Of a DNA stretch of 64,000 bases, positions 44,942 to 54,695 are shown piece after piece; the stretch's first letter is position 1; every line of letters starts with the position of its first letter. The position numbers and the translations under genes were made by a program. This stretch comes from Phellopilus nigrolimitatus. Lineage: Eukaryota > Basidiomycota > Agaricomycetes > Hymenochaetales > Hymenochaetaceae. Location of the stretch: contig JAJOHG010000009.1 in assembly GCA_021029095.1 (NCBI GenBank), positions 1 through 64,000 on the forward strand. The letters are read 5' to 3'. The notes under the pieces were generated by a model that ran no database searches, was not told where the DNA came from, and saw only the letters and a program-made list of their open reading frames with translations.

Positions 44942-45517
44942 CAGTCGAACCTCCCATATTGCATAGAGGTCGGTGGAAGGTCTGTCTATGCTTATTCAGA
45001 GGTTATGCAATACGAGAAACTTGATTTATTAGGTAATAAAAATCATTAAATGAGACGATAAGCTATAATGATGATTATGTGGTTGCTATAACATCCCCTA
45101 AGCTGAAAAAAAAAAACTGTGTGATAGTGGGCTTTACAATGCTCTCTATTTGCGCTGCTTGCAGCTTCATTCTGAGTTGGCGGATATGGCTGAATGGCAC
45201 AGGCTTGTCCAGAAAGACAGGGAGGCCTGCGGAATGAGCATTGAGAGTGTGTCGAGTCCTTGTCATAGCTGATAGGTGGAAAAAATGCGGAAGAAAAGGA
45301 GAAAATAATCAGTGAAAATGTCACAACCCGATGGCAGCCGACCTCGCATATTGCATATCCGTATTTAGTTTACTCAAATTGGCTATGCATTATGCATATA
45401 TAATTTTATGCATTATCATATAGGGATTTTCTATCTACCGACCCGGTGGAAACCCGGATCTATGCATAATGGGAGGTTATGCACTATGAGAGAGATGCAA
45501 TATGGGAGGTTCGACTG
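44942..45517. mobile_element. pogo-like MITE, family P4 (576 bp)
   Basis: Ends CAGTCGAACCTCCCATATTG and complement, flanked by TA (44940-44941 and 45518-45519). Subterminal text repeats the motif TATGCATTA. No transposase. Confidence 0.85.
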
Positions 45518-45812
45518 TATGTTGCATTTACGTGTCCTTGAGAAGGTTGCTCCGACATCATTCGGTGACATATGTCAAAGACTCATTGGGAAATGTAAAA
45601 AAAACATGGCCTATTTAAAAATGCTCAAACAATTGGCGTTAAGATCTTCATAATACATTTTTCTAGGAATCACATTTCATTCTCATCACGGCATTCAAGC
45701 CCAGTGAAAAGTCACTCGGGTGAAGTCGAGTGAGATCGAGTGATTTCGGATTAATCGACCTGGTCCGATATCACAATATATTTTAAGAATATCACGATAT
45801 ATTTCTTGCCAG

Positions 45813-45868
45813 ATCGAGTGAGAACGAGCCAAAACTGACTAGTCAGTTTTGGCTCGTTCTCACTCGAT
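45813..45868. repeat. Perfect 56-bp palindrome
   Basis: The sequence reads identically on both strands over 56 bp, centred on CTAG with arms starting ATCGAGTGAGAACGAGCC. No spacer separates the arms. It lies in the subterminal part of the TIR unit starting at 45699. Confidence 0.95.
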
Positions 45869-46021
45869 ACAATCTATAGCAGGATCGTGCAGAATCGTGC
45901 AAAATCGTGTCATTTCTATTCATGTACTGTATTTTATCGGATGATATCGTATTAAATCTGGCAGTTTATCGCACTTTTCTTATTTTTATAAAAGCGAATC
46001 AAGCAATAAATTGACTGTACG

Positions 46022-47380
46022 CTACGCTAAAAACATGAAAAATGCTACGAAAAAGACAACAACGAAGACGAGAAACCAGTCGCCCACACCCCATACATTC
46101 TCCAGGTTCTCCGTGGGCGACATTGCGGTCGTAGCGAATTTCTTGCAGTCCTTGGACGTGAGCTCCGCGCTCCACGCGTCCACCGCTTTTGGCACCAGGC
46201 TGCGACGGGCGAAGCGTGTCAATCGCTCCGGCCTTCAGAGGAGAGGAGAGGCAGAGAGGCGGCTTACCTCGGTGCGTAGGTCCGTGCGAAGAGCGCTGCT
46301 TCCGGCGCGCGCTCCGTCTTCACGAGAAGGTTGACGCAGGCCTCCGTGTCACCGAGCTGCAGCCGGCTGGTGAACGCCAGGTTGTTTTGCCCCTTCTCCT
46401 CTGCACAAAGCGGCTCTCTTTCAGCAAGACAGTCCTGGTTTGCAGCAAGCACGTTTGAGGGTTCTGCTTACCGGCCTGCCCGGCAAGCTTTGCGAGCCCG
46501 GCCCTGTCGCCGATCGCGAGGAGCAGGAGCATCAGCGCGCTGAGGTCGCCCGCGCGCTCGAAGCACTCCCGCGCGAGGTCGAAGCGCCACATGGCCAGCG
46601 CGCGGTCGCCAACGGCCTTCCACTTTGTCTCCGCCTCGGCGTCGGGTCTGGTTCGCGTGATCTCGAGCGCCGCGTCGAGGTCGTCAAGCTGTAGCGAGAG
46701 GTCGAACTTGTGGTCCGGGTCGGTCGTCACTTGGAGCGCCAATTCCTGCAGGTTTAAATAGTAGGAAATAGCGATGTAAATAGTGTGTCCATCATAGTCT
46801 GAACCATGCTCTTTACCTCGTGCTTCTAAAAATCGAGCGACCTTGTTCCGCTGTTCTTTTGGTATTGACGGTAGGATCTCGGCAGCAGTGTCAGTGTTGC
46901 CTCGAAGGATGGCCAATTGGTATTTGATGAGGTTCAGGGAGAGGGAGTATCCGTAAATCCTGACTTCCTTGTCTGCGAGATACACGCGGTTCTGAGCGGG
47001 GATATAGCCTAGGAGATACATGGGGTTTATCAGAGCATTAGCGCGTGACATTATAATTTAAAATGTATTCGCGCACGGGGAGGTGGACACGCTGGCCCTC
47101 GGGCGTCTCGACGTCCACAGCAGCCTGCAGATTCGTGGAGAGCACGTCGGTGTTGCGCGTGTAGACAAGCTTGCTGGCGGGGTCCATGCTGAGCGCGGGC
47201 TCGTCGCGGCCGAGCTTGACGACGACAACGTCCTCATCGAAGCCGACCGCGACATCGTTCGTGTGCGGGCGCACGGCGAAGCACCACGCGCGCTCGAGCG
47301 CGTAGCTGAGCGTGTTATCGAGGCGGTGCGTACCGCTGTTCCAGAGGTTGGGGCGTGCATCGCCTTTTGCTGCAGAGGTC
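46022..47380 (-). pseudogene. COPB2: COPB2 (coatomer beta-prime) C-terminal pseudogene
   Basis: Minus-strand text from about 47370: NTLSYALERAWCFAVRPH, VGFDEDVVVVKLGRDEPALS and KLVYTRNTDVLSTNLQ, then after a retained intron NPMYLLGYIPAQNRVYLADK and EVRIYGYSLSLNLIKYQLAI. EILPSIPKEQRNKVARFLEA and ELALQVTTDPDHKFDLSLQL follow, then MWRFDLARECFERAGDLSAL, GQNNLAF...RLQLGDTEACVNLLV and APEAALFARTYAP, ending SKDCKKFATTAMSPTENLE. This is the C-terminal third of the COPI beta-prime subunit, which coats Golgi vesicles. The WD40 propellers are missing, and a stop follows ARTYAPR. Confidence 0.88.
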
Positions 47381-47775
47381 GATGGTGGAGAGAAGTCTTG
47401 TCACCCGAGTGAAAACCGTGAAATTTTTGGCGGAGGGTAGCGGAGTACGAAACTCAGCACGTGAGAGGAATTGTGCACAAGAGCACAAGTTCGAGCGAGT
47501 TCGACTGTTCGAACGACTGATTGATGTGTTGCGAGTTGTGGGACATTCTCAATTTACATAGGCCGTGTGTGCAGTTCGTTGGGCAAATTTATTTTAACTT
47601 AGCCAATTTTCTCATTCGCGTCGATCTCCTGAGCAAGTTGCAACGGAAAATCAGACGTCTAAATTGAGTCGCAACACAGCCCATCCGAGTTCACTCGATT
47701 TGAATCGAATACACAAGATTGTCTACGATCTGCTACGATACGGCTCGATTTCACACGAGTGACTTTTCACTGGGC

Positions 47776-47960
47776 ATCAGGACCCACCATTTTCTATGCA
47801 TCAATAGATTTATGCATTAGTAGCTTATTCGTTATGAGACAATCAACTGTACTACAAAGTCACACACTGTCACGATAAAGTGACATCTACTACCGCATAT
47901 GATCTACTAATGCATACGAAAACTGGGGACGGACCTTATGCATTATTAGAAAGTCAACTG
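47776..47960. repeat. Truncated P1 end next to a P3 end
   Basis: Bases 47776-47849 are the inverted P1 terminus, ending in CAATCAACTG. Bases 47851-47960 match the last 110 bp of the P3 element at 21083-21841. The two ends sit side by side, which marks repeated insertion at one place. Confidence 0.75.
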
Positions 47961-48409
47961 TACTTCGATTTGGATTGGGACGGCTTTGATGTCACCGCCT
48001 CACAACGCAACGAACCTAGCCAACGAAAGGACCACGTCGCACAGGAGCTTGTCCGGCTTCGCTCCTGTACAAATCTATTTTACTCAAAAAATAATGTGAT
48101 AAATCAATTCCCCCTCAGCAGGACCTCTCCATCCTGCCACCACCCGCCGCCCACACACACGCACGACGCTGCCCATCCTCCATCATGCCCACTTTCAGTC
48201 GTTTCTCCTCGCGCGACTCCTTCGAATCCCAAGGTCCCCACGACGACGCGGCCGTTGCTGCTGCAGCTATCTCATACCCGGGCCCAGAGTGGCACTTTGG
48301 GTTAGCAGACGGCAACTTCACGCGCGGAGGTCGCAGGCCTTTCTGTGCGGCATTCAGAACATCGAGGATGTCATCAAGGACCTCGAAGGTCCGCATCGAT
48401 AGCGCATAG
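47961..48409. other. Spacer before the Arg5,6 fragment
   Basis: A plus-strand open frame starts at ATG 48185 (PTFSRFSSRDSFESQGPHDD). I cannot assign it. It may be the N-terminus of another fragment. Otherwise nothing is recognised. Confidence 0.3.
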
Positions 48410-48725
48410 CTCCCCGTGGATCCATCGGCTCCGCCGTACCACGCTCACCCGCAAATGGACCTCACGCACGTCTCGACACGCCAGCTCGCGGGGTCTGTGC
48501 TCGACTCGCACACAAATTGGCACGTGGAATATTTGAAGCTGTCCACGGCTGACGTACAGCGAATGGAAGAGGCCGGGGAGTCGACGCGTAGGTGATGGCG
48601 CTCCCGAACGGGGCGGCGAAGTCGTTCGTGGACACGGTCGACAGCGGCACGTAGAGGCGCGCGGGCGGGAAGGGCAGCGTTGTTGTTGACCTGAGCATGG
48701 ACTACCGCTTTGAGGACGGCTGAAC
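48410..48725 (+). pseudogene. N-acetyl-gamma-glutamyl-phosphate reductase (Arg5,6) fragment
   Basis: One frame reads MDLTHVSTRQLAGSVLDSHT, then VEYLKLSTADVQRMEEAGES. After a shift VMALPNGAAKSFVDTVDSG follows, and then VVVDLSMDYRFEDG with a stop. These are the NAD(P)-binding and central signatures of N-acetyl-gamma-glutamyl-phosphate reductase, the reductase half of fungal Arg5,6 in mitochondrial arginine synthesis. Only about 100 residues are represented. No kinase half and no catalytic Cys region can be seen. Confidence 0.75.
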
Positions 48726-49424
48726 GTACGGGCCTGCTATGTAAAATGTACTTATAACTTTTTTTTCTTGGAATATACTTCTTTCTATGTCTGCGCTGCT
48801 CGTCGCCTGGGAAAAAATCTGAACACGACGTCCAGAGCTGTACGGCTACAAGTTCGAGCGACCTTTGCGAGGTGAGAATTTCTTTTCTTTACATTATTCT
48901 CATTCGCGTCGATCTCATGAGTAAGTTGCAGTCCTCGCCGCACAGACGTTCGTCAGCTTCTAGCGTCCCCAAAGTATGTGTTGTTTTACCCCTTTCTTTC
49001 TCTGGCTGACAGGATTGATGATGTGTCATGCATGTTGGCATGCTTTCACATAGCCGTTTCATCAGGAAAAACCCCCCCTGTCAAATCCTGTCAAACGTTG
49101 TCAGAAGTGCTTCAGATTACTTCAATTTGCTTCGATTTGCTTCAGAACCTTCCAATTTTGTGTATTTGAAGGATTTGAAGGCTTTGAAAGATTTGAAAAA
49201 CTGGTCGTGTAACGACACGCCAAATTTTCAAATCCTTCAAATGTTTCAGATTCTTCAGATTTTTCAGATCCTTCAGATCTCGCCGCAATGTTGCAATGTA
49301 AATCAATTTTACTTACGAAAAACAATTACATGACCAAGGTTCGAACACACAACAAACACAGGCTAATTGCAGCAAGTCACCACCAATACACTATACTGCC
49401 TTCCTTGGTTTCAGAAAGGTATTA
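48726..49424. other. Spacer with TTCAGATCC/TTTGAAGG foldback repeats
   Basis: At 49080-49290 the text iterates CTTCAGAT, TTTGAAGG and TTCAAATCC. The first half (TTGAAGGATTTGAAGG) pairs with the second (CCTTCAAATG), so it can fold back. Bases 48895-48935 resemble 47610-47650 (CATTCGCGTCGATCTC). No coding exon. Confidence 0.5.
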
Positions 49425-50219
49425 CAGTCATTCACCGGTCAATGGGACACCATCACTCAATGGGACACCCACCTAAAACCCTTATTTCCCAAGCGTTTTT
49501 CATAATTATTTTTGCGATTTCGAGCTTGAGTATACCAGAATACCGTATACTAAGTTTGAGCCAGCCGGGCTCAGTATTGATTGAGAAATGCTCAAAATAC
49601 TGCCAAAGTATGCTAAAATGATAACTGCAACATGACGTGACACAAGTAGTTTTGGCTTCCAAACTCATTTTCTACCTCTGAAACAGCTCCAATTTTTCGT
49701 AAAATGGGAGGAGAAAGCTTTTTAAATGTAAATACGACTTTGTATGAAGAAGAATTTGAACGGGTGTTGAGAACGGCAGTATATGTGCACTATCCAATCA
49801 ACAGGTCACAGGTGTTACGGAAGCCCCATAGGTGTCCAAGATGTCTTCGAAGACAATTTTATTATTCGACATGATAAAAACACATAGTTAGGGACATATA
49901 CACGAAGAGGAAGTCTGTAGCTACCAGCACATACACTTACCATATAGCTTAGTTGTCAATATCACTCGTAGTTATTCTACTATTGTGGTCAAGGTCGTGG
50001 GAAAGCTACTGTCCCATTGAGCGGTGAGGACCAAAAACATCACAGCTTTTTGTTTTTACTGTACCTCTTTCATTTCTCCTTATTTTTACATGGAATTTTG
50101 CGAGGATGCTCTTAAGTAGTTTATTTACATGCTAGCATACTTTGTTTTTTTAAAAAATGAGCAAATTTTGATTTAGTTTGCAACGGCAATTTGGTGTCCC
50201 ATTGACCGGTGAATGACTG
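49425..50219. mobile_element. Tc1/mariner-type TIR element, family P5 (795 bp)
   Basis: Ends CAGTCATTCACCGGTCAATG and complement, flanked by TA (49423-49424 and 50220-50221). The motif TCAATGGGACACC is repeated just inside the left end, and a variant CCCATTGAGCGGTGA lies near 50010. No intact transposase frame. Confidence 0.85.
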
Positions 50220-50229
50220 TATGCTATGA

Positions 50230-51540
50230 TCACTAACTACTGTCGCATCCGAGCCATGGTGCGACAGCATTTGCTTAAGTCCATTCTGACCGTTCCTGAA
50301 CATTATCGAGCCGGCCCTACATCACATTCAACTTGCCACGTCAAAGCACAAAAAATTATTCCACGTCTCTTTCTTTTCGCCATCACTGCTTGTGCTGCAA
50401 CATCCCGAGCTTGTGCACGATGAGCGCAATGAGGAGGACTGCACAAAGGCCGATGACTTGTGCGGGGCTATCGGCACGCTTGAGGAGATCATCGACGATG
50501 ACCTCGAGATCATCTGGACGTCGTCCAGCCCCGAGTTCTACGTCGCGATCATGAGCTTCGTTGACAAGGACCGCCTGCTTTGTCCTGCTCCACCACAAGA
50601 CGCAGGCGATTGTCGGCGTGCTGCAGAACGACACGGACCCCATGGTCGGCGCGATGAAGCTCGACAAGGCGCCGACAGAGAGCTACACCAACGTTGGCGG
50701 CCTCGACCAGCAGATCCAGGAAACAAAGGTGTGCCGCACGTCGCCCATATGTGCGCCACAGAATGCTGCTCACGTGTTCTTCGCAGGAAGCGGTCGAGCT
50801 CCCGCTCACATATCCGGAGCTGTACGAGGAGATGGGCATCCGGCCGCCCAGGGGTGTCATTCTATACGGCGTGCCGGAGACGGGCAAGACGCTCCTCGTG
50901 AAGGCGGTCGCGAGCCAGACGTCTGGTACATTCCTGCGCGTCGTCGGTTCCGAACTCATTCAAAAGGACCTCGGCGACGGGCCGAAGCTGGTGCGGGAGC
51001 TGTTCCGCGTGGCCGAGGAGCACGCACCGAGCATCATGTTCATCGACGAGATTGACGCTATCGGCACGAGACGGTGAGCAGATTGCACGTGCATGCGTGC
51101 TGTTGTATGCTGAAGCAACTTGTGCAGTTACGAGTCGACTTTTGGCGGCGAGCGTGAGATCCAGCATACCATGCTCGAACTGCTGAATCAGCTGGACGGC
51201 GTCGACAGACGTGGCGACGTCAAGATCATCACGGCCATGAACCGGATCGAGTCGCTCGACCCCGTGCTCATCTGTCCCGGCCGTATAGACCGGAAGATCG
51301 AGTTCAAGTTCCTACTGCCCGATGTGAAGACAAAGCGGCACATCTTCGAGTGTGTTTCTTTTCTTTTCTTTCTAACTATGTGTATCTACATGTGCTGAGC
51401 AATGCACGCTTAGACTCCACACGTCATGGATGAGCCTGAGCGAGGATGTCAGGCCGTGGGTGCACCATGCCATCAGCCCGTTGCATCCTACCGGGCTGAA
51501 GCAACTTCCGTTTCTTCGCATTTTCTCAAAACTGTAGTCT
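50230..51540 (+). pseudogene. RPT2: RPT2 (26S proteasome ATPase) pseudogene, copy A
   Basis: Text follows Rpt2/PSMC1: ERNEEDCTKADDL, GTLEEIIDDDLEI, HHKTQAIVGVLQNDTDPMVG and [16 protein letters not shown]. After an intron, [20 protein letters not shown] follows, then a Walker A with [13 protein letters not shown] (normally GVPGTGKT) and [20 protein letters not shown]. Walker [14 protein letters not shown], a further intron, [19 protein letters not shown] and [14 protein letters not shown] come next. The C-terminal domain is collapsed. Frameshifts and stops occur in the N-terminal part. Rpt2 opens the 20S gate through its C-terminal HbYX motif, which is not present here. Confidence 0.88.
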
Positions 51541-51960
51541 TACAGTATTTTTGGATGTAGTAACTCTTGTATCGTACAGTTTTTTTTTTCTTAATTTCAT
51601 ATGTTTCACCGTATTATGTGCCTGCCCTGAGACATGTCAAATGGCCTTCAGATCCGCTTCAGAACTGCCCAGAAAGCTATCCTCAAAAGTGTTCAGATCC
51701 GTTCAACTCCTTCAATTCCGTTCAGCTTCAGATCAGCTTCAAAAGCATGTTGTCAATTCTGGAAATTTTCAGATCCTTCAGATCCTTCAGAAATCTGAAC
51801 GGAATTGAAGCCATTTGACGGAATTGAAGCCAATCTGAGGGGGGGGGGGGGGTTCCTGATGTTATATCCTGGAGTATGTGACCTCGTCCGATTGCACTTC
51901 GTCTGCATCCACCGCTTCCTCTGTGTTTCCTAACACTGTTCTCCTTATAGCCTTTCACGT
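51541..51960. repeat. TTCAGATCC-rich tail of RPT2-A and poly-G tract
   Basis: Bases 51640-51830 iterate TTCAGATCC, CTTCAATTCC and GAACGGAATTGAAGCC, ending in a 14-base run of G (51839-51852). The first part matches the tail of RPT2-B at 59580-59700 (TCAAATGGCCTTCAGA shared), so this belongs to the duplicated unit. Confidence 0.6.
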
Positions 51961-53826
51961 TGAATCTGCTCGTATATACTAGTGGCGCCGTCACCCAGTG
52001 CGTTGCAGCGCTACCGTGCGATGCGCGTAAAGCAGGCCCAGAATAACATGCTTTCGCATCTTGTCCTTGCGCACACGGCAATGTTCTTAGTTGCGGCGGG
52101 CGGCGACCTCAGACTCATACAAGAGTGCGCCGAGGCGTATCGGTACGCTAGGAACTCGTCAGAGATTCGTTCATTTCTTCCCATTTAGCTTACGTTCTGA
52201 GTTTCAATTCAGTCCTTCTACCGGATGCCCGAGTTTACGTCCACGACCTCATCGCGTTCGCGGACCGCCTGAACAACTCGCTGCAGCGTGACCCCACGAA
52301 TGTCGAGCACGTGCGCATATGCCTCGCGCAAGAGGGCCGTTACTGAGCTTGCAGAAATGAGCTCATAGAGCTCAAGTTCATCTTTGACCGCAGTGCATGC
52401 CACATTCCTGGTCTTCCTTTTTCTTTTGCTTCCTTTTAAAAAAAAAAATGATTCAAGTCTAACATTTACCTTGCTAGTTCAGTATGACAGCCACGACTTC
52501 GAGGTTTTGCAGAACTTTCAGCCGCGTAGCAAGCTGGCGTTTGATTCGCAGACGCTCATGATGAACTCGCCCATTGTATGTGATCTATATTTTTCTGAAA
52601 TGCAAAGCCCTTTGCTTTCACAACTGAAACGATGAAATCAGCTAGGCTGTCACTCGGCGTTCCTGCGCATCTATATCCGCGTCTTCCTGCTCGCGAGCGA
52701 CATCGGCGGGATAGTCGACGAGAAGCTGCTTATTGGCGATCGTCTGAAGTTCGCAGACATTCCCGAGAACACGATCCCTCTGAAGGAACACATCTACGCG
52801 CGCAAGGAGGCTGAGCTCTGTGTGGTGCATCCCGCGACTCTTCCATATGCAAAAGGGATCTAACATATGATAACAATATTAGCCAACTGACCGCGGACGA
52901 ACGCATGATCTTTGACTACATATCGGTGCTGTGCGACTGGCATGAGACATATTGCGACCACATGCGCTCGCACACGGAGGCATGTTCACAGAGTTGAACA
53001 TGCAGCAGGAGAAACTGAATGGCAACAACTCGAACTGTACGCGGAAGGCAAAATATGGCTGTCGCTGCCGATGAATGACGAAAAGCAAGTCGCTGAGGAG
53101 CTTCTTGCGGCGCGCTACCCGCCAAAGGGCGTCCCCGAGCTTTTCGACTGTACGGGCCCTCTTTTCGGACCCTTTCGCTTTGTTGCTGGGGTGAGATGGG
53201 ATGGAAGCTGATACATCTTTTTATTTTTTGTGGAATATCTATGGCCGCTTGGTTCAAGGAAGTTTCTGGCGAGGACCGGCTTCCATGGGAGGCATTGCGT
53301 CTTGACACAGGAGGTACGAAGCACTATTTTTCAAAATTATTTCCGCATCCGCATGCTGAAGCTTTTGTATTTTGTATCATTACTTAGGCTTCGCTGATGC
53401 TCGCGCTAGAGTCAGTGCGATTAAAGGCACAGGCCGTCGTGAAGGCAAACACGTTCGGCGGGGTGCGCTTTTCTATCATGTTCTATTCGAATAGGCGTCT
53501 TCGGGCTGACTTGTGCCCTTTTCGTTAGTCTCCTCACTGCTCATGGCAAGCCTGCGTGCACTCCGGCAGAATGCGAGCGCAGTGCTGAAGCTGATGGAAA
53601 GCGGGCTGGCGAAAATCGGTGCGCAGGCCAGCATAAATGAGAGGCGCCGCGCGTTCGCCGACGCGTGTAGGCCCAGACAGGGCTTGCTGGAGGCGCCGCG
53701 CTATGTTCTTATTACTCCCTTTTTCGACTTTCTGATCCTCCTGTTACCTAGAATGCAGTTTGAACACGAGTCGCTCATGGACGTCGAAAAGCGCTTCGGG
53801 GACGTGTGCAAGTGCATCTTATCGTA
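51960..53826 (+). pseudogene. Unrecognised multi-exon gene, decayed
   Basis: Exon-like plus-strand pieces share one codon style. These include MLSHLVLAHTAMFLVAAGGD (about 52050), DARVYVHDLIAFADRLNNSL (about 52225), SHDFEVLQNFQPRSKLAFDS (about 52490), IYIRVFLLASDIGGIVDEK (about 52670), MIFDYISVLCDWHETYCD (about 52900), DEKQVAEELLAARYPPKGVP (about 53080) and KLMESGLAKIGAQASINERR (about 53590). Pieces are separated by intron-like gaps, stops and shifts. I do not recognise the family. The 3' part is cut by the MITE at 53827. Confidence 0.45.
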
Positions 53827-54094
53827 CAGGTGGGTGTAGAAAGTGTCCGTGATCGACATGGACATCCGGAAAAGGAAATAAGCTGAAAAACTTGCAGACA
53901 TGTACATATCACGGCCTCTACCCTACTGTGCATGTTACGGAATCAAGGTGTGATGCTTAAATATTTGATATACAGTTTTCAGACATTACAGTTTGTGCAA
54001 TTTTTGAAGCAGAGTAAGTCGTTTTCAAGACTTTGTAACATATTTCCTTTTCCGGATGTCCATGTCGATCACGGACACTTTCTACACCCACCTG
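53827..54094. mobile_element. CAGGTGGGTG-family MITE (268 bp)
   Basis: Ends CAGGTGGGTGTAGAAA and complement, flanked by TA. Inverted identity continues about 45 bp (TGTCCGTGATCGACATGGAC). The interior differs from the 129-bp sister at 33066-33194. Confidence 0.9.
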
Positions 54095-54695
54095 TATGCG
54101 AAACTAACAGCGCGCGTTAACAATTACTCATATATTTTGCTCTTTCGCATAGAGAAGGAAATATCGTTACAGTGCAGAATATGTAGACACGAAATTTATG
54201 CTAGAAAATGTACAAACGCGTGCTAGGAATTATCAGGAAGAAAGTATCAAAAACCAAAAGAGCGCGAGCACGATGATGAACTACGTCAGACGTGTATAGT
54301 GTAGACAAGTGAGAATGGGAATGTAAGAGGATAGAAGGGAAAGCAAGTAGAGTAACCTAGTCTACCAAATCATAACGAAGGAGATATGTGAAAGAGATAG
54401 CCGCAGCATGCGCAGTTGCATCTTCAAAACAGTGCTTTTTGTTTTACACGAACAACTTATAAACTACATTGCGCGGCAACTCGACAGCAAACCGATGACA
54501 CGAAAACAAACGACAGCATTTTTTTAAAGTCCGCCGTGCGCCTGCCCGCCACGCTCCTTACTCCGTCGCCGCCGCCCTTCCCTCTCCTTTTCCCTTCCTT
54601 TTCCCTTCCCTTCCTTTTCCCTTCCCTTTCCCTTCCCTTTCCCGTTACCCGCCCCTCCCTCCCCGCCGATGATAGCATCTCCGCCCCTTCCCTAA
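54095..54695. other. Spacer with polypyrimidine microsatellite
   Basis: Bases 54575-54655 are a CCCTTCCTTTT-type plus-strand polypyrimidine tract. It lies just past the end of the minus-strand gene that follows. No exon recognised. Confidence 0.5.

Larger units (their letters stand above)
45699..47775. mobile_element. GCCCAGTGAAAAGTC-family TIR unit enclosing the COPB2 fragment
   Basis: Left end GCCCAGTGAAAAGTCACTCG at 45699; right end is its complement, finishing at 47775. The match continues to about 26 bp with one difference. Between them lie a palindrome and a COPB2 fragment. The same left end occurs at 12785. No unambiguous target duplication is visible (flanks TTCAA and ATCAG), so the boundaries rest on the inverted repeat alone. 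Confidence 0.6.
42115..47960. mobile_element. Candidate large P3-family TIR unit enclosing gene fragments
   Basis: The left end CAGTCGACTTTCTAATAATG at 42115 (after TA) and the inverted right end at 47960 (before TA) share the variant CTTTC, where the stand-alone P3 copy at 21083-21841 has CTATC. The shared variant suggests they are partner ends of one 5.8 kb unit. Inside are the eIF2-gamma/methyltransferase chimera, a COPB2 fragment and nested elements. The right end is abutted by a P1 end at 47849, so coincidental placement is possible. Confidence 0.4.
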
